In this document: positions 30,700 to 39,010 of the stretch, in pieces | Layout of the letters: each line of letters starts with the position of its first letter | Numbering within the stretch: the stretch's first letter is position 1 | Source: DAOTTI01 sp034437795 | GTDB lineage: Bacteria > Chloroflexota > UBA11872 > UBA12225 | NCBI GenBank assembly: GCA_034437795.1 | Contig: DAOTTI010000046.1 | Coordinates: 1-39,779, forward strand | Direction of reading: 5' to 3' | Length of the DNA: 39,779 nt | Position numbers and translations under genes: made by a program | The notes under the pieces: generated by a model | Told to the model about the DNA's origin: nothing | Seen by the model: only the letters and a program-made list of their open reading frames with translations | Database searches by the model: none

Positions 30700-32883
30700 T
30701 CACGGCACAGGGTTCAGGATGCGGCAGAGCGGCACCGGCTCACGGATGCCGCGCAGCGCCACCACGTCCGCCTCGAGCTGAAATCCAGCCGACGCCAGGC
30801 GCGCCGCCACGGCCGGGTCGAGCCGGATGTCGGCCGAGATCGTAATCTCGCCCCCGCGACAGGCGTGCTCCACCCGAGAGGCGATGTTTACGCTGGTGCC
30901 AAAGTAGTCCAGCCGGCCGTTGGCGTTCACCGCCACGGCCGGCCCCTGGTGGATGCCGACCTTCACCAGCGTGGTCGTGTCCACGACGCCGCCCGTATCG
31001 AGCGAGCGGATGCCGCGTTGGATGGCCAGCGCCGCATCCAGCGCCGCGGCGGCGGTCGGGAAGACGGCCATCACGGCGTCGCCGATGGTCTTGACCACCG
31101 CCCCGCGGTGCTCGTTGATGGCGCCGAACAGGATGCGAAAGTGGTCCTGGACGATGCGGAAGGCGCGCGCCTGCCCCGCGGCCTGGTACATCGCCGTGGA
31201 CCCCGACAGGTCGGTAAACAGAAAGGCCAGGCGCTCGATGGCGACCTGGATACCGGGCGCGAGCACCTCGGACGAGAACAGGTCACGGAACTCCTGGAAG
31301 GTGCTCACCAGGGCGGCGGTGACCGCCGTGTCCGGCCAGTCTCGTCTGGCCAGGTCCACCGTGGCGGGCACGTCCAGGCGGTTCGTAAGGGAAAGGACGA
31401 CCTCGCCGGCCTCCACCTCCAGCGTGTGGGGCTCCATCGCCTCGGCCGCGACGTCGATCGCACACCTCACCCCCGGCCCCGCTTCGGTACGGAGAGGGAG
31501 GGCGCTCTCGCGCAGGGGTTCACCTAAGGGACCGCGCGCCGGTGGCGCAGGATGGTCTGGCGCGTTGGGGCCTGGCCCGGCGCCAGTCGCGGTCCCTGTG
31601 GTCCCTTGGCGGGATCGCGCCCGCTCTACCGCTCCCCGTGTCGGAGCGGGGCCGGGGGTGGGGTCCATCGCGTCAATGGCCACCGTGCCGCGGCTCTGGC
31701 GCGAGCGCAGCCGGTAGTGCCCCGCCTCCAGCCGCACGCCGAGCTCGGCGGTGGCGCCGGGGCCCACCGTGAGGCGCGCCAGGACGTGGGGCGCGGTCAT
31801 CGGCCCGCCGATGCAAAAGGTCCGGTCCTTCACCTGGCGCAGCGCCGGCGCGACGGTAAAGCGCACCTCCACGTTGCGGTCGAAGTTCGCGTCGTACGTG
31901 ATGTCGCAGACGTCGCAGTGGGCCTCGGCGCGGAGCTCAGTGAGCGCAGCGAACTGGGCCTTGGCCAGGCGGCAGTTGGGGCAGAGCAGGTCCCAGCTCA
32001 TCTGCAGCAGGCCGGCCGTGGTCGCCCGCAGGAATAGGATCAGGGTCTCCCGCCGGTCGGCGCCCCACCGGTCGGCGAGCTCGAAGGGGCGCATCCTGGC
32101 CACCGCCTGATCCGGCGCCTGCAGCAGGTGGCGCCGCAGGCGGGCGACCAGCGCTGCGGAGCCGGCCTGGCGCGCCAGCTCCTGCCAGGCGCCGCGGACC
32201 TCATCGTCCTGCGCGACCGGTAGCGGCGCCGGCGCAGGGGCGCCCTGGCGTGGGCGGTGGCACCCATCAGGCGGGCGGTCCGCCTCCATCCCCGTTTCCC
32301 CTGGTGAGCGGTGGGCCGGCGGCGAGCGCCGCCCCAGCAGGAAGGCCGTGCACAGGGGGATGGGCACCAGGCGCATGAGGCCCCGCTGGGGGCGCAGTTG
32401 CGGAAAGGGATCGTCGATCTCCCCCAGCAGGTAGCGCTCGAAGAAGACGCACTGCCTGATCCCGCTGGCGACGCTGGCTGAGCCCAGGAGGTATTTGACC
32501 AGGGGGATCCACCAGACGTGCCGCGGCGTCATGCTCGCCCAGAAGAGCACGACGGTCGCATCCTCGCCGACGGGCTCCAGGCGCACGCCACCCTCGAACC
32601 GGCGCAACGGCCCCCAGTGATAGTCGCGCACCACCTCATAGAACCGCGCATACTCCCATTCGAAGGGGGCCTCGTCCCAACGCACCAGCGGGAGCGGGCC
32701 CAGGACGTATTCGGCGACCGCCTGCGTCCCGCCGCCCGCGCGGGGCCTGGTGGCGTAGCGCATCGGCGGCAGGCCAACGACGCGGTTCAGGCGCTCGGTG
32801 TCGGCCACGAACGGCCAGATCGCCTCCGGCCGCACGCGGAAGGTGCGGCGCGCCTCGAAGTACAGGGGTGGCGGGCTGCCCAT
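30700..32883 (-). CDS. class III adenylate cyclase with SRPBCC-like N-terminus and zinc-ribbon middle part
   Basis: 727 residues. The N-terminal part resembles SRPBCC/START ligand-binding folds (FRVRPEAIWPFVADTERLNR ... FYEVVRDYHWGPL). The middle part has C-x2-C pairs CPNC and CDVC, as in DUF5939-type cyclase partners. The catalytic domain spans about residues 550-720: metal Asp558 in FTDLSGST, K598 and D602 in KTIGDAVMAV, adenine-specifying D659 in RLDYFG, N666 and R670 in SVNIASRVEH. The K/D pair indicates ATP as substrate, hence cAMP. Between VAIDAMD and AIDVAAEAMEPH about 60 Pro/Gly/Arg-rich residues translate family B repeat sequence, inserted in frame. ATG 32883 has GGGGAG 7 nt upstream. 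Confidence 0.9.
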   Translation of the reverse strand: MGSPPPLYFEARRTFRVRPEAIWPFVADTERLNRVVGLPPMRYATRPRAGGGTQAVAEYVLGPLPLVRWDEAPFEWEYARFYEVVRDYHWGPLRRFEGGVRLEPVGEDATVVLFWASMTPRHVWWIPLVKYLLGSASVASGIRQCVFFERYLLGEIDDPFPQLRPQRGLMRLVPIPLCTAFLLGRRSPPAHRSPGETGMEADRPPDGCHRPRQGAPAPAPLPVAQDDEVRGAWQELARQAGSAALVARLRRHLLQAPDQAVARMRPFELADRWGADRRETLILFLRATTAGLLQMSWDLLCPNCRLAKAQFAALTELRAEAHCDVCDITYDANFDRNVEVRFTVAPALRQVKDRTFCIGGPMTAPHVLARLTVGPGATAELGVRLEAGHYRLRSRQSRGTVAIDAMDPTPGPAPTRGAVERARSRQGTTGTATGAGPGPNAPDHPAPPARGPLGEPLRESALPLRTEAGPGVRCAIDVAAEAMEPHTLEVEAGEVVLSLTNRLDVPATVDLARRDWPDTAVTAALVSTFQEFRDLFSSEVLAPGIQVAIERLAFLFTDLSGSTAMYQAAGQARAFRIVQDHFRILFGAINEHRGAVVKTIGDAVMAVFPTAAAALDAALAIQRGIRSLDTGGVVDTTTLVKVGIHQGPAVAVNANGRLDYFGTSVNIASRVEHACRGGEITISADIRLDPAVAARLASAGFQLEADVVALRGIREPVPLCRILNPVP
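31470..31675. repeat. repeat-derived insertion inside the cyclase gene
   Basis: Holds CCGCTCC...GGAGCGGGG (31630-31655), matching the hairpin at 9215-9239, and ACGGAGAGGGAGGGCG near 31491, resembling family A. It adds low-complexity residues between two conserved parts of the cyclase without breaking the frame. Confidence 0.6.
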
Positions 32884-32978
32884 GCGGGTGCTCCCCGATG
32901 ATACGCGGCTGGCGTCGCCCCTGATCACCCGCCGGTAGAGGCGGCCGCCTGTCCCTGCGGGTGCTCACCGATGATACG
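32883..32978. promoter_or_regulatory. 23-bp direct repeat over the cyclase start and leader
   Basis: TGCGGGTGCTCCCCGATGAT at 32883-32902 and TGCGGGTGCTCACCGATGAT at 32956-32975, each followed by ACG (22 of 23 identical). One copy overlaps the cyclase ribosome site and start; the other lies 73 nt upstream. It could be a duplicated operator or a simple duplication. Confidence 0.4.
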
Positions 32979-33074
32979 GCGCCTGGACGGCCGACCATGT
33001 GCGATTTACGCTGCTGTCCCTGGCACCGGTGCCAAGAGCGTGCCCGTCCCGCAGGGAGGCGGCACGGGAGCCAC

Positions 33075-34436
33075 CTACTGCACCGTGATCGTACCGGACA
33101 TGCCGTTCAGCAGGTGTTGCCGGCAGAGGAACTGGTACGTGCCCGGCCGGGTGAAGGTGTGCAGGAAGGCCTGGCCGGGTGCGATGGCCCCGCTCTCGAA
33201 GCTCCCGTCAAAGGCGCTCACGGTGTGGATGTTGGCGCCGCGATTGATCCAGGCCACGGTAGTGCCCACCGGCACCGTCTGCGTCCCCGGCGTAAACCGG
33301 TTGTCAGTCGCCGTGGACTTCGCGCCCGCCGCTGCCACCCGTGCGTCATCGGCCGAGATGGCCGTACCGGTGGCGGCGCTCGCCGCCGGGGCCTGCCCCG
33401 CATGCTGCTGGTGCGCGCCGGCCGCGCCCTCGTACTGGATCGTCGTCATCATCCCGTTAGCCATGTGGTGCTCCACGTGGCAGTGGAACATCCAGACGCC
33501 CGGGTTCGTCGCCTGCAGCTCGATGTCCACGCGCTCCGACGGCCCGATGGTCACGGAGTCCTTCACAATCTGCGCCGCTGGCGGGACGAAGTTGCCGTCA
33601 TAGGCGATGATCTTGAAACTGTGGCCGTGGGTGTGCATCACGTGCACCAGGCTGCCGGCATTGATGAGCCGGATGCGGATGCGCTCGCCCGCCCTGACTT
33701 GCACCGGCTCGATGGCCTCGTGCGCCTTGCCATTGAGCAGGAAGAGGTCGAAGTCGTGCTCCTTGCTGTGTGGCGCGCCGGGGCCGCTGATGGGCAGGCT
33801 TGCCTCTCCGGTCGCCACCTGCGGCGTCAGAGCCAGCGACCATTCCGACAGCACGTAGGTGTACTCGCGGTCATACTTCACGGCACCCGGTGGGGGCGTC
33901 TTGGGCTCCACGACGAACGAGCCGAACAGGCCAAGCGGGACCTGCACCTCCGGGTCCTGGTGGCTGTGGTACCAGCGCGTGCCGGGGTTGGTGGCCACGA
34001 ACTCGTAGGTGAACGTGCCTCCTGGGGGCACCGCTTCCTGCGTCAGCCCGGGTACGCCGTCCATGCCGTTTGGCACGTCGATGCCGTGCCAGTGAATGGT
34101 CGTCGGTACCGGCAGCTGGTTCACCAGGGTGACCCGGACCAGGTCGCCCTCGGTGACGCGGATCTCAGGGCCAGGCATGGTGCCGTTGAAGGTCCAGGCC
34201 TTCACCGTCTGGCCGGGGAAGAGCTCCCAGCCTACTTCCTGCGCCGTCAGAGTGAACTCGCGGGTGGTGCCGGCAACGGCGGCCACGGCCGGCGCCGGCC
34301 GCGCTGCCCAGATCTGAGTACCCGCGGCCAGCGCGACGGCGGCCACGCCAGCGATGCCGAACGCAATGGCCAGCAGGCGCGCGCGCCCGCTCGGACGCCC
34401 TTCGGCGCCCCCGCGTTCGCGGAAAGAACCATCCAT
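33075..34436 (-). CDS. two-domain multicopper oxidase fused to a C-terminal cupredoxin
   Basis: About 453 residues. A membrane leader (LLAIAFGIAGVAAVALAAG) is followed by two cupredoxin domains with the copper motifs HWHG, HSHQD, HTHGHSF and HCHVEHHMANGM. The last carries the type 1 Cys and places T1 copper in domain 2, as in two-domain laccases. After an Ala-rich linker a third cupredoxin has NIHTV and LCRQHLLNGM, a full type 1 His/Cys/His/Met set. The extra domain could carry electrons to or from the oxidase. Likely roles are copper detoxification or oxidation of phenols or metals outside the membrane. ATG 34436 (AGGG 9 nt upstream) or GTG 34442 (GAGGAG 8 nt upstream) are both possible. Confidence 0.9.
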   Translation of the reverse strand: MDGSFRERGGAEGRPSGRARLLAIAFGIAGVAAVALAAGTQIWAARPAPAVAAVAGTTREFTLTAQEVGWELFPGQTVKAWTFNGTMPGPEIRVTEGDLVRVTLVNQLPVPTTIHWHGIDVPNGMDGVPGLTQEAVPPGGTFTYEFVATNPGTRWYHSHQDPEVQVPLGLFGSFVVEPKTPPPGAVKYDREYTYVLSEWSLALTPQVATGEASLPISGPGAPHSKEHDFDLFLLNGKAHEAIEPVQVRAGERIRIRLINAGSLVHVMHTHGHSFKIIAYDGNFVPPAAQIVKDSVTIGPSERVDIELQATNPGVWMFHCHVEHHMANGMMTTIQYEGAAGAHQQHAGQAPAASAATGTAISADDARVAAAGAKSTATDNRFTPGTQTVPVGTTVAWINRGANIHTVSAFDGSFESGAIAPGQAFLHTFTRPGTYQFLCRQHLLNGMSGTITVQ

Positions 34437-34495
34437 TATCACAATCCCTGCTCCTCAACTAAACAGAACAAATCAGGAAATTCTCCCGCGAAGAT

Positions 34496-34546
34496 GCCGG
34501 CGGCCGCCCGCAAGCCAGATCGTCCGGTCTGCGGGCGGCCGCCGGC
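34496..34546. terminator. perfect 17-bp inverted repeat between the two copper genes
   Basis: Arms 34496-34512 (GCCGGCGGCCGCCCGCA) and 34530-34546 are exact reverse complements with a 17-nt loop. It lies downstream of the double cupredoxin gene and upstream of the oxidase on the same strand. A weaker GCCGCGGGGCA/TGCCCCGGCGG pair sits near 34682-34719. Both fit termination or attenuation between the genes; no T-run follows. Confidence 0.55.
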
Positions 34547-34751
34547 AGGGCGCGCCGGACGCAGCCTGACGCGCAGAGCGCCGGCCGCGACCACGCCGGT
34601 TGCAGCCGGCCTCGTCACGAGCCGGCGCCGGGCGTAGCCTGATGCGCGTACTGCCGCTGGCGAGTACCTGACCATCCTGTTGCCGCGGGGCACCCTGACC
34701 TGGTGTTGCCCCGGCGGAACCAGCATGGCCAGGTGCTAGAACGCGGGACCG

Positions 34752-35822
34752 CTACGGCGTGACGATGATCCTCCCCTTCTGGAAGGGATGGATGAGGCAG
34801 AGGTAGTCGTAAGTGCCCGGCGGCGCGTCCACCCGCAGCACGAAGGTGCGTCCGGGGGTCAGATTAAGGAGGCCCGAGTTGACGTAGCCGGTCCCCGTGT
34901 AGGTATCGCCACCGGCCGGCGTCACGGCGCGGGCGTTGAAGAAGATCTGTGGCGGACCAGATGGCTGCGGCCGAGGCTCGATCAGGTCAGGGGGCGTGGC
35001 CCCGGAAGTAAACGTGACGGTGTGGTCCTCGAACGGATCGGCCAAGGTCCACACCACGATGTCCCCGCGGCGCACGGTGACGGTGTCCGGCAGGAAGTGC
35101 ACCGCGCTGGCGCCAAAGCCGTTGCCCAGCCCGGCCAGCACCGTGGACACACCGGCCGCGCTGGCCCCGCGGCCGCTGGCCTGCGCATCCTGCTTGATCT
35201 TGCCCACCAGGGCGTTGAGCGTGACCTGGCCACGGGTCCTGGCCTGGGCTGGCGTCTCCGGCAGCGGCGCCCCCGCCTCGCGGACCTCAATCTGCCCCCG
35301 CATGCCGGGATGGATGGCGCAGACGTAGGCGAACTGGCCGGTCTTGGTGAAGGTCAGGCTGTAGCTGAACTGGTCCGGCGGGCCCTGCAGCGGCGCGCCG
35401 GAGCTGACCTGCTGCGTGCCATCGTAGGTGGCGCCCGGCCCCTGCGGCCCCATCGGGAAGAAGGCCGGCCCCACCATGAGCTCACCGGCATTCGTCCCCG
35501 GGACGGCGAGCGGCAGGTCTGGCTTCCCGCTATTGAACGTCACGGTGTGAACGCTGGCGAATTTCCAGGTCACTGTGTCGCCGGCGCGGATGATCAGGGG
35601 GTCTGGGCCAAAGGCCTGGGCCTCGAATGAGCCGGTCGGCCCCATCTCGGAGAGGCCGACCTGCACCTCCCACGTCTGGGGAGTGGTCTGGGCTGTGGCC
35701 ACGCGCGCTGCCAGGACCGGCGCCAGTAGCGCGGCGACAAGGCCGGCGGCTGCCAGGAGAGAGACCATCCCAAGCCTGGAGGCGCCGTGGAAGGCTACCT
35801 TCGTTATGCCACCGAAACGCAT
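34752..35822 (-). CDS. exported protein with two plastocyanin-like cupredoxin domains
   Basis: 356 residues. A leader (VSLLAAAGLVAALLAPVLAARVATA) is followed by two blue-copper domains. Domain 1 has His in SVHTVTF and the loop FAYVCAIHPGMRG, giving His/Cys/His/Met. Domain 2 has His in EDHTVTF and YDYLCLIHPFQKG, where Gln takes the axial Met position as in stellacyanin. The two copper sites should therefore differ in redox potential. It lies directly upstream of the laccase-like gene on the same strand, a possible electron-transfer partner. AAGGAGG is 5 nt before ATG 35822, an excellent start. Confidence 0.9.
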   Translation of the reverse strand: MRFGGITKVAFHGASRLGMVSLLAAAGLVAALLAPVLAARVATAQTTPQTWEVQVGLSEMGPTGSFEAQAFGPDPLIIRAGDTVTWKFASVHTVTFNSGKPDLPLAVPGTNAGELMVGPAFFPMGPQGPGATYDGTQQVSSGAPLQGPPDQFSYSLTFTKTGQFAYVCAIHPGMRGQIEVREAGAPLPETPAQARTRGQVTLNALVGKIKQDAQASGRGASAAGVSTVLAGLGNGFGASAVHFLPDTVTVRRGDIVVWTLADPFEDHTVTFTSGATPPDLIEPRPQPSGPPQIFFNARAVTPAGGDTYTGTGYVNSGLLNLTPGRTFVLRVDAPPGTYDYLCLIHPFQKGRIIVTP

Positions 35823-36318
35823 AGTTCCTCCTTTGCGGATGACGCGGAAAGTAGTGGAGGGCTCGCTCGCCTCACGTCCGCTGTGGGCCGTGGCGAGCGG
35901 CGCCAGAGAAGAGACCTACGACCTCGTGGCGATGCACCTCCTTTCCGCCGTGGCCGGGGCCCTCAGCCGCGCCGGCCCGGCCCTACTGGGAGTTCCAGGC
36001 GCCGAGAGCCCCCCGCCGAGCAGTGCTCGAACGAGCAGCAGCAAGGCCAGCGCCTCTGATGCCGTTGGCGCCGGCGCCGTTTCTCAGGGCGCGATGAACT
36101 AGAGCAAGGGTTAGGCCAGGTGTGGCGGTCTTGCTGAGACCATTGACTATACCGGCCCGCGCGCCGTATGGTGGTAATGAACAGGGCAGGGCCGACCAGA
36201 GCCGTCCGCGCACGGCCAGCGGCCTACAGTGCGGGAGTTGCGGCGGTCCTGCCCATCAGGCCTGGCCTCCGGCGCAGGCGTGCGACCCGATGTACTTTAA
36301 CAGGAGGTGCCGTTTCCA
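35823..36318. other. divergent intergenic region upstream of copper and sugar-binding genes
   Basis: It separates the double cupredoxin (minus) and the fourth sugar-binding protein (plus). Apart from the promoter at 36143-36172, no gene is supported. A hydrophobic minus-strand stretch near 35990-36080 has no start codon. Confidence 0.4.
36143..36172 (+). promoter_or_regulatory. sigma-70-type promoter for the sugar-binding protein
   Basis: TTGACT (36143-36148) and TATGGT (36167-36172) with 18-nt spacing, one of the best promoter matches in the window. Transcription would start near 36180, leaving a leader of about 140 nt before ATG 36319. Confidence 0.5.
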
Positions 36319-37737
36319 ATGACCACGAGACGAGTATTCCTGCGCAGCACGGGCGGCGCGGCGCTCCCCCTGGCCCTGCTGGCCGCGTGCGCCCCCACCG
36401 CCGCGGGGCCGTCCGGCGGGACGGCGGGCGGGACGAAAAAGCCAGTGACGATCCAGTACTGGGTCAAGTGGGGTGGCACGAGTGAGGAGCCGGAGAACGC
36501 GGTCATCAGCAACTTCCAGCAGAAGTTCCCGCACATCACCGTGGTGGGGACCGAAGACAGCCAGATTGCCGGCACCGGCCGCGGCGACCGCGAGAAGTTC
36601 ATTGCTGCCCTGGCGGCCGGCGCCCCGCCGGACGTGATCAAGATCGACCGCTTCATGATGGGCGGCCACGGCGCCAAGCGGACCACCACCCTGCTGGACG
36701 ATCTGATCAAGCGGGACAAGGTGGACGTGAAGAAGTTCTTCCCGGCGACCGTGGAGGAGGTGCTCTACCCGCCGCAGCCGGGCGGGAAGATTACCGCCCT
36801 GCCGTGGAACACCGATGACCGCGCCCTCTTCTACAACAAGAAGCACTTCGTCGACGCCGGGCTGGACCCCAATAAGCCGCCCAGGACCTGGGAGGAGGCG
36901 GAGGAGATCGGCATCAAGCTGACCAAGCGCGAGGGTGGCCGGCTGATCCGCGCTGGCTTCGTCGCCTGGGGCGCCAACACCAACTGGTCGATCGGCTGGC
37001 ACTGGTCGGCCGGCGGGCGCTGGCTCAAGGAAGGGCCCGACGGCAAGCCCAACCGCCGCGCCGCCTTCAACGACGACAAAGGCGTCAAAATGCTCACCTA
37101 CGTCAAGAACAACATGGACCGCGTGCTCGGCGGGTTCGAGGCCTACGACGAGTGGCGCCGGCGCTGGGGCCCGCGGGAGCAGGGCGCCTGGTTCAACGAC
37201 GGCATCTCGATGGGCGTGACCGGCGTCTGGGAGCTGGGGAACTTCCGGCGCTACGGGCCGCACGTCGACTACGGCGTGGCGCCGCCCCCGCGCCCGAAGG
37301 GGATGGAGGGCACGCCCATCACCTGGGCCGGCGGCTTCGCCCTGGCCATCCCCACGGGGATCAAGGGGGACCAGCTGGAGGCCGCCTGGGAGTTCGTCAA
37401 GTACTACTGCTACGGCAAGGAGGCGCAGGTGCTCTTCGGCTCACGCACCGGCCAGATGCCGGCGCTGATGGAGGCGGCCGAGGACAAGGCCTACAAAGAG
37501 AGTGACCCGCACATGCCGGTGTTCGTGGATATCATGAAGTACGCCAAGATCCGCGATGTGACGCCATCCGGTGACGAGGTCTGGTTCAACGACGCCGCCA
37601 ACACCCGGCCCTACTCCCTGTTCAGCCTGGCCGACCGCGTGTACGAGGGCAAGGAGAGCGTCACCGACATCCTCAAGAAGGCGGAGGACTACATCAACCA
37701 GACCCTGCAAGAGGCCTGGGCCCGCGCCGGCGGCTAG
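36319..37737 (+). CDS. ABC transporter extracellular sugar-binding lipoprotein
   Basis: 472 residues with leader MTTRRVFLRSTGG (twin-arginine), a hydrophobic core and lipobox LLAAC. The mature part is family 1: VTIQYWVKWGG, NFQQKFPHITVVG, FIAALAAGAPPDVIKIDRFM, ITALPWNTDDRALFYNKKHF, TWEEAEEIGIKLTKREGG, WAGGFALAIPTG and a C-terminal AWEFVKYY. AGGAGGT lies 10 nt upstream of ATG 36319, and an in-frame GTG at 36307 overlaps that site. It ends 52 nt before the hairpin at 37789-37836 and stands alone, without permeases. Confidence 0.92.
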   Translation: MTTRRVFLRSTGGAALPLALLAACAPTAAGPSGGTAGGTKKPVTIQYWVKWGGTSEEPENAVISNFQQKFPHITVVGTEDSQIAGTGRGDREKFIAALAAGAPPDVIKIDRFMMGGHGAKRTTTLLDDLIKRDKVDVKKFFPATVEEVLYPPQPGGKITALPWNTDDRALFYNKKHFVDAGLDPNKPPRTWEEAEEIGIKLTKREGGRLIRAGFVAWGANTNWSIGWHWSAGGRWLKEGPDGKPNRRAAFNDDKGVKMLTYVKNNMDRVLGGFEAYDEWRRRWGPREQGAWFNDGISMGVTGVWELGNFRRYGPHVDYGVAPPPRPKGMEGTPITWAGGFALAIPTGIKGDQLEAAWEFVKYYCYGKEAQVLFGSRTGQMPALMEAAEDKAYKESDPHMPVFVDIMKYAKIRDVTPSGDEVWFNDAANTRPYSLFSLADRVYEGKESVTDILKKAEDYINQTLQEAWARAGG

Positions 37738-37788
37738 CCCAGCTTCATGGCTGAATGCCCGTGGCGGTTGCCGTTCACTACCACCCTT

Positions 37789-37836
37789 GGCAGGGCGCAC
37801 CGGCCGGTGCTGTAAGACCGGCCGGTGCGCCCTGCC
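37789..37836 (+). terminator. perfect 20-bp inverted repeat after the sugar-binding protein
   Basis: Arms 37789-37808 (GGCAGGGCGCACCGGCCGGT) and 37817-37836 are exact reverse complements with an 8-nt loop. It lies 52 nt after the stop. It shares the ACCGGCCGG core with the hairpin at 16875-16922. No T-run follows. The rest of the 501-nt gap to 38238 has no supported gene. Confidence 0.7.
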
Positions 37837-38226
37837 GCGGTTCCCGCCTAGGATAACCGGCGCCGATGGCCAGACCGGCCAGGCCGATCGACCAGGTCCA
37901 CGATCCTGAGGCCGGCCTGCGCCAGCAGGCCGCGAGTTGGCCCATGCGCGTGCCGGGGACCGGCCGACTGCGTCGCGCGGGCAGCTCGGGTTTTACCCGA
38001 TCTCCCCATCAGGCCGGCCCCTGCTGGCGGCGGAGCGAGCAGGGTCACCCGGCCCGCAGGGTCCCGATCTACCTGACGATCCCGCAGCCAGGGCGTAACC
38101 CGCAGGCTCCTTCTCCCTTGCTTGGCTCCCTGAACATGGCGCATTGCACTGGGTTTGAGTGTTCGGAAGCGGGCCTCTCACGGGATGTGGGCAATAGCAA
38201 GAATGTGGGCGGATCAAAGGGCGTGG

Positions 38227-38238
38227 TACAGTTGACGA
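38227..38238 (+). promoter_or_regulatory. candidate leaderless -10 element before the VapB-like gene
   Basis: TACAGT (TAnnnT) lies 6 nt before the ATG at 38239 and there is no Shine-Dalgarno sequence. This arrangement is typical of leaderless transcripts in GC-rich and deep-branching bacteria. Confidence 0.45.
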
Positions 38239-38511
38239 ATGAGCCGCAGCGAGCGCTACACCATCGTTCTTGGCGAGCGGGGCCGGCTGGTGCTGCCGGC
38301 CCCGCTGCGGCGCCGCCTCCACCTCCAACCCGGCGACCGGCTGCTCGTGACGATGGATCCTGAGGGCGGCTTCCACGTCATCTCGGCGCGCGAGCAGGCG
38401 CGGCGCCTGTGCGGCCTCTACCGCGATCTCGCCCCAGGGCGCTCGCTCGCCGACGAGCTGATTGCCGAGCGGCGGGAGGAGGCGGGCGCGAGGACGCATC
38501 GTGATGGATGA
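38239..38511 (+). CDS. vapB: AbrB/SpoVT-type antitoxin (VapB-like)
   Basis: 90 residues. The N-terminal swapped-hairpin DNA-binding domain reads LGERGRLVLPAPLRRRLHL followed by QPGDRLLVTMD. The C-terminal half (ARRLCGLYRDL, LADELIAERREE) is the toxin-binding helix region. Its stop overlaps the start of the PIN toxin by 8 nt, so translation is coupled. Antitoxins of this class bind the toxin and repress their own promoter. The start has no Shine-Dalgarno site but a -10-like element just upstream. Confidence 0.88.
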   Translation: MSRSERYTIVLGERGRLVLPAPLRRRLHLQPGDRLLVTMDPEGGFHVISAREQARRLCGLYRDLAPGRSLADELIAERREEAGARTHRDG

Positions 38512-38917
38512 GGCAGCCGGCTCCGTCCTGGATGCCTCGGCCCTGCTGGCGTACCTCCAGGGGGAGCCCGGCAGCGAGCTCGTCCAGGCCGCGCTCGCCG
38601 TCGGGGCCGTCATGAACGGCGTCAACTACGCTGAGGCGCTCTCGCGCCTGGGCGACGCTGGCGAGGAGCCGGAAACGGTCCACCGCCGTCTCCAGGAGCA
38701 GGGGCTGGTCGGCGGCCTGCTGACCGTGGTGCCGCTGAGCGAGGCCGATGCCGTCGCCATCGCTTGGTTGCGGGCGGCCACCCGAGCGCTCGGCCTGACC
38801 CTGGGCGACCGCGCCTGCCTGGCCACCGGCCTCCGCCTTGGCCGGCCGGTGATCACGGCGGACCGGAGCTGGGCCGCCGTCAACGTGGGCGTGACTGTCC
38901 GCCTGATGCGGCCGTAG
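38504..38917 (+). CDS. vapC: PIN-domain ribonuclease toxin (VapC-like)
   Basis: 137 residues with the four PIN acidic residues: Asp in SVLDASALLAYLQGE, Glu in GVNYAEAL, Asp in LTLGDRACLATG and Asp in VITADRSW. PIN toxins cleave tRNA or rRNA with Mg. ATG 38504 overlaps the antitoxin stop; GTG 38501 is an alternative. The complete motif set suggests the module is intact. Confidence 0.88.
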   Translation: MDEAAGSVLDASALLAYLQGEPGSELVQAALAVGAVMNGVNYAEALSRLGDAGEEPETVHRRLQEQGLVGGLLTVVPLSEADAVAIAWLRAATRALGLTLGDRACLATGLRLGRPVITADRSWAAVNVGVTVRLMRP

Positions 38918-39010
38918 GCGGCCCCAACGACGGGCGTACCGGAGCCCGCGCCGGTTTTCGGCTCCAACGGGTCCGGCCTGTTTGCCCGCGGGCGGCGGGG
39001 AGGGTGCGAG

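Noticed and set aside
32961..34637. 558-codon plus-strand open frame opposite the multicopper oxidase
   Set aside because: The minus strand has all copper motifs; the plus-strand product is His/Arg-rich with no domains.
35983..36213. Minus-strand 76-codon open frame upstream of the double cupredoxin
   Set aside because: No ribosome site and no recognisable sequence; the region more likely holds promoters.
37855..38238. Open frames in the gap before vapB
   Set aside because: Low-complexity Arg/Pro products in several frames, no ribosome site and no family resemblance.
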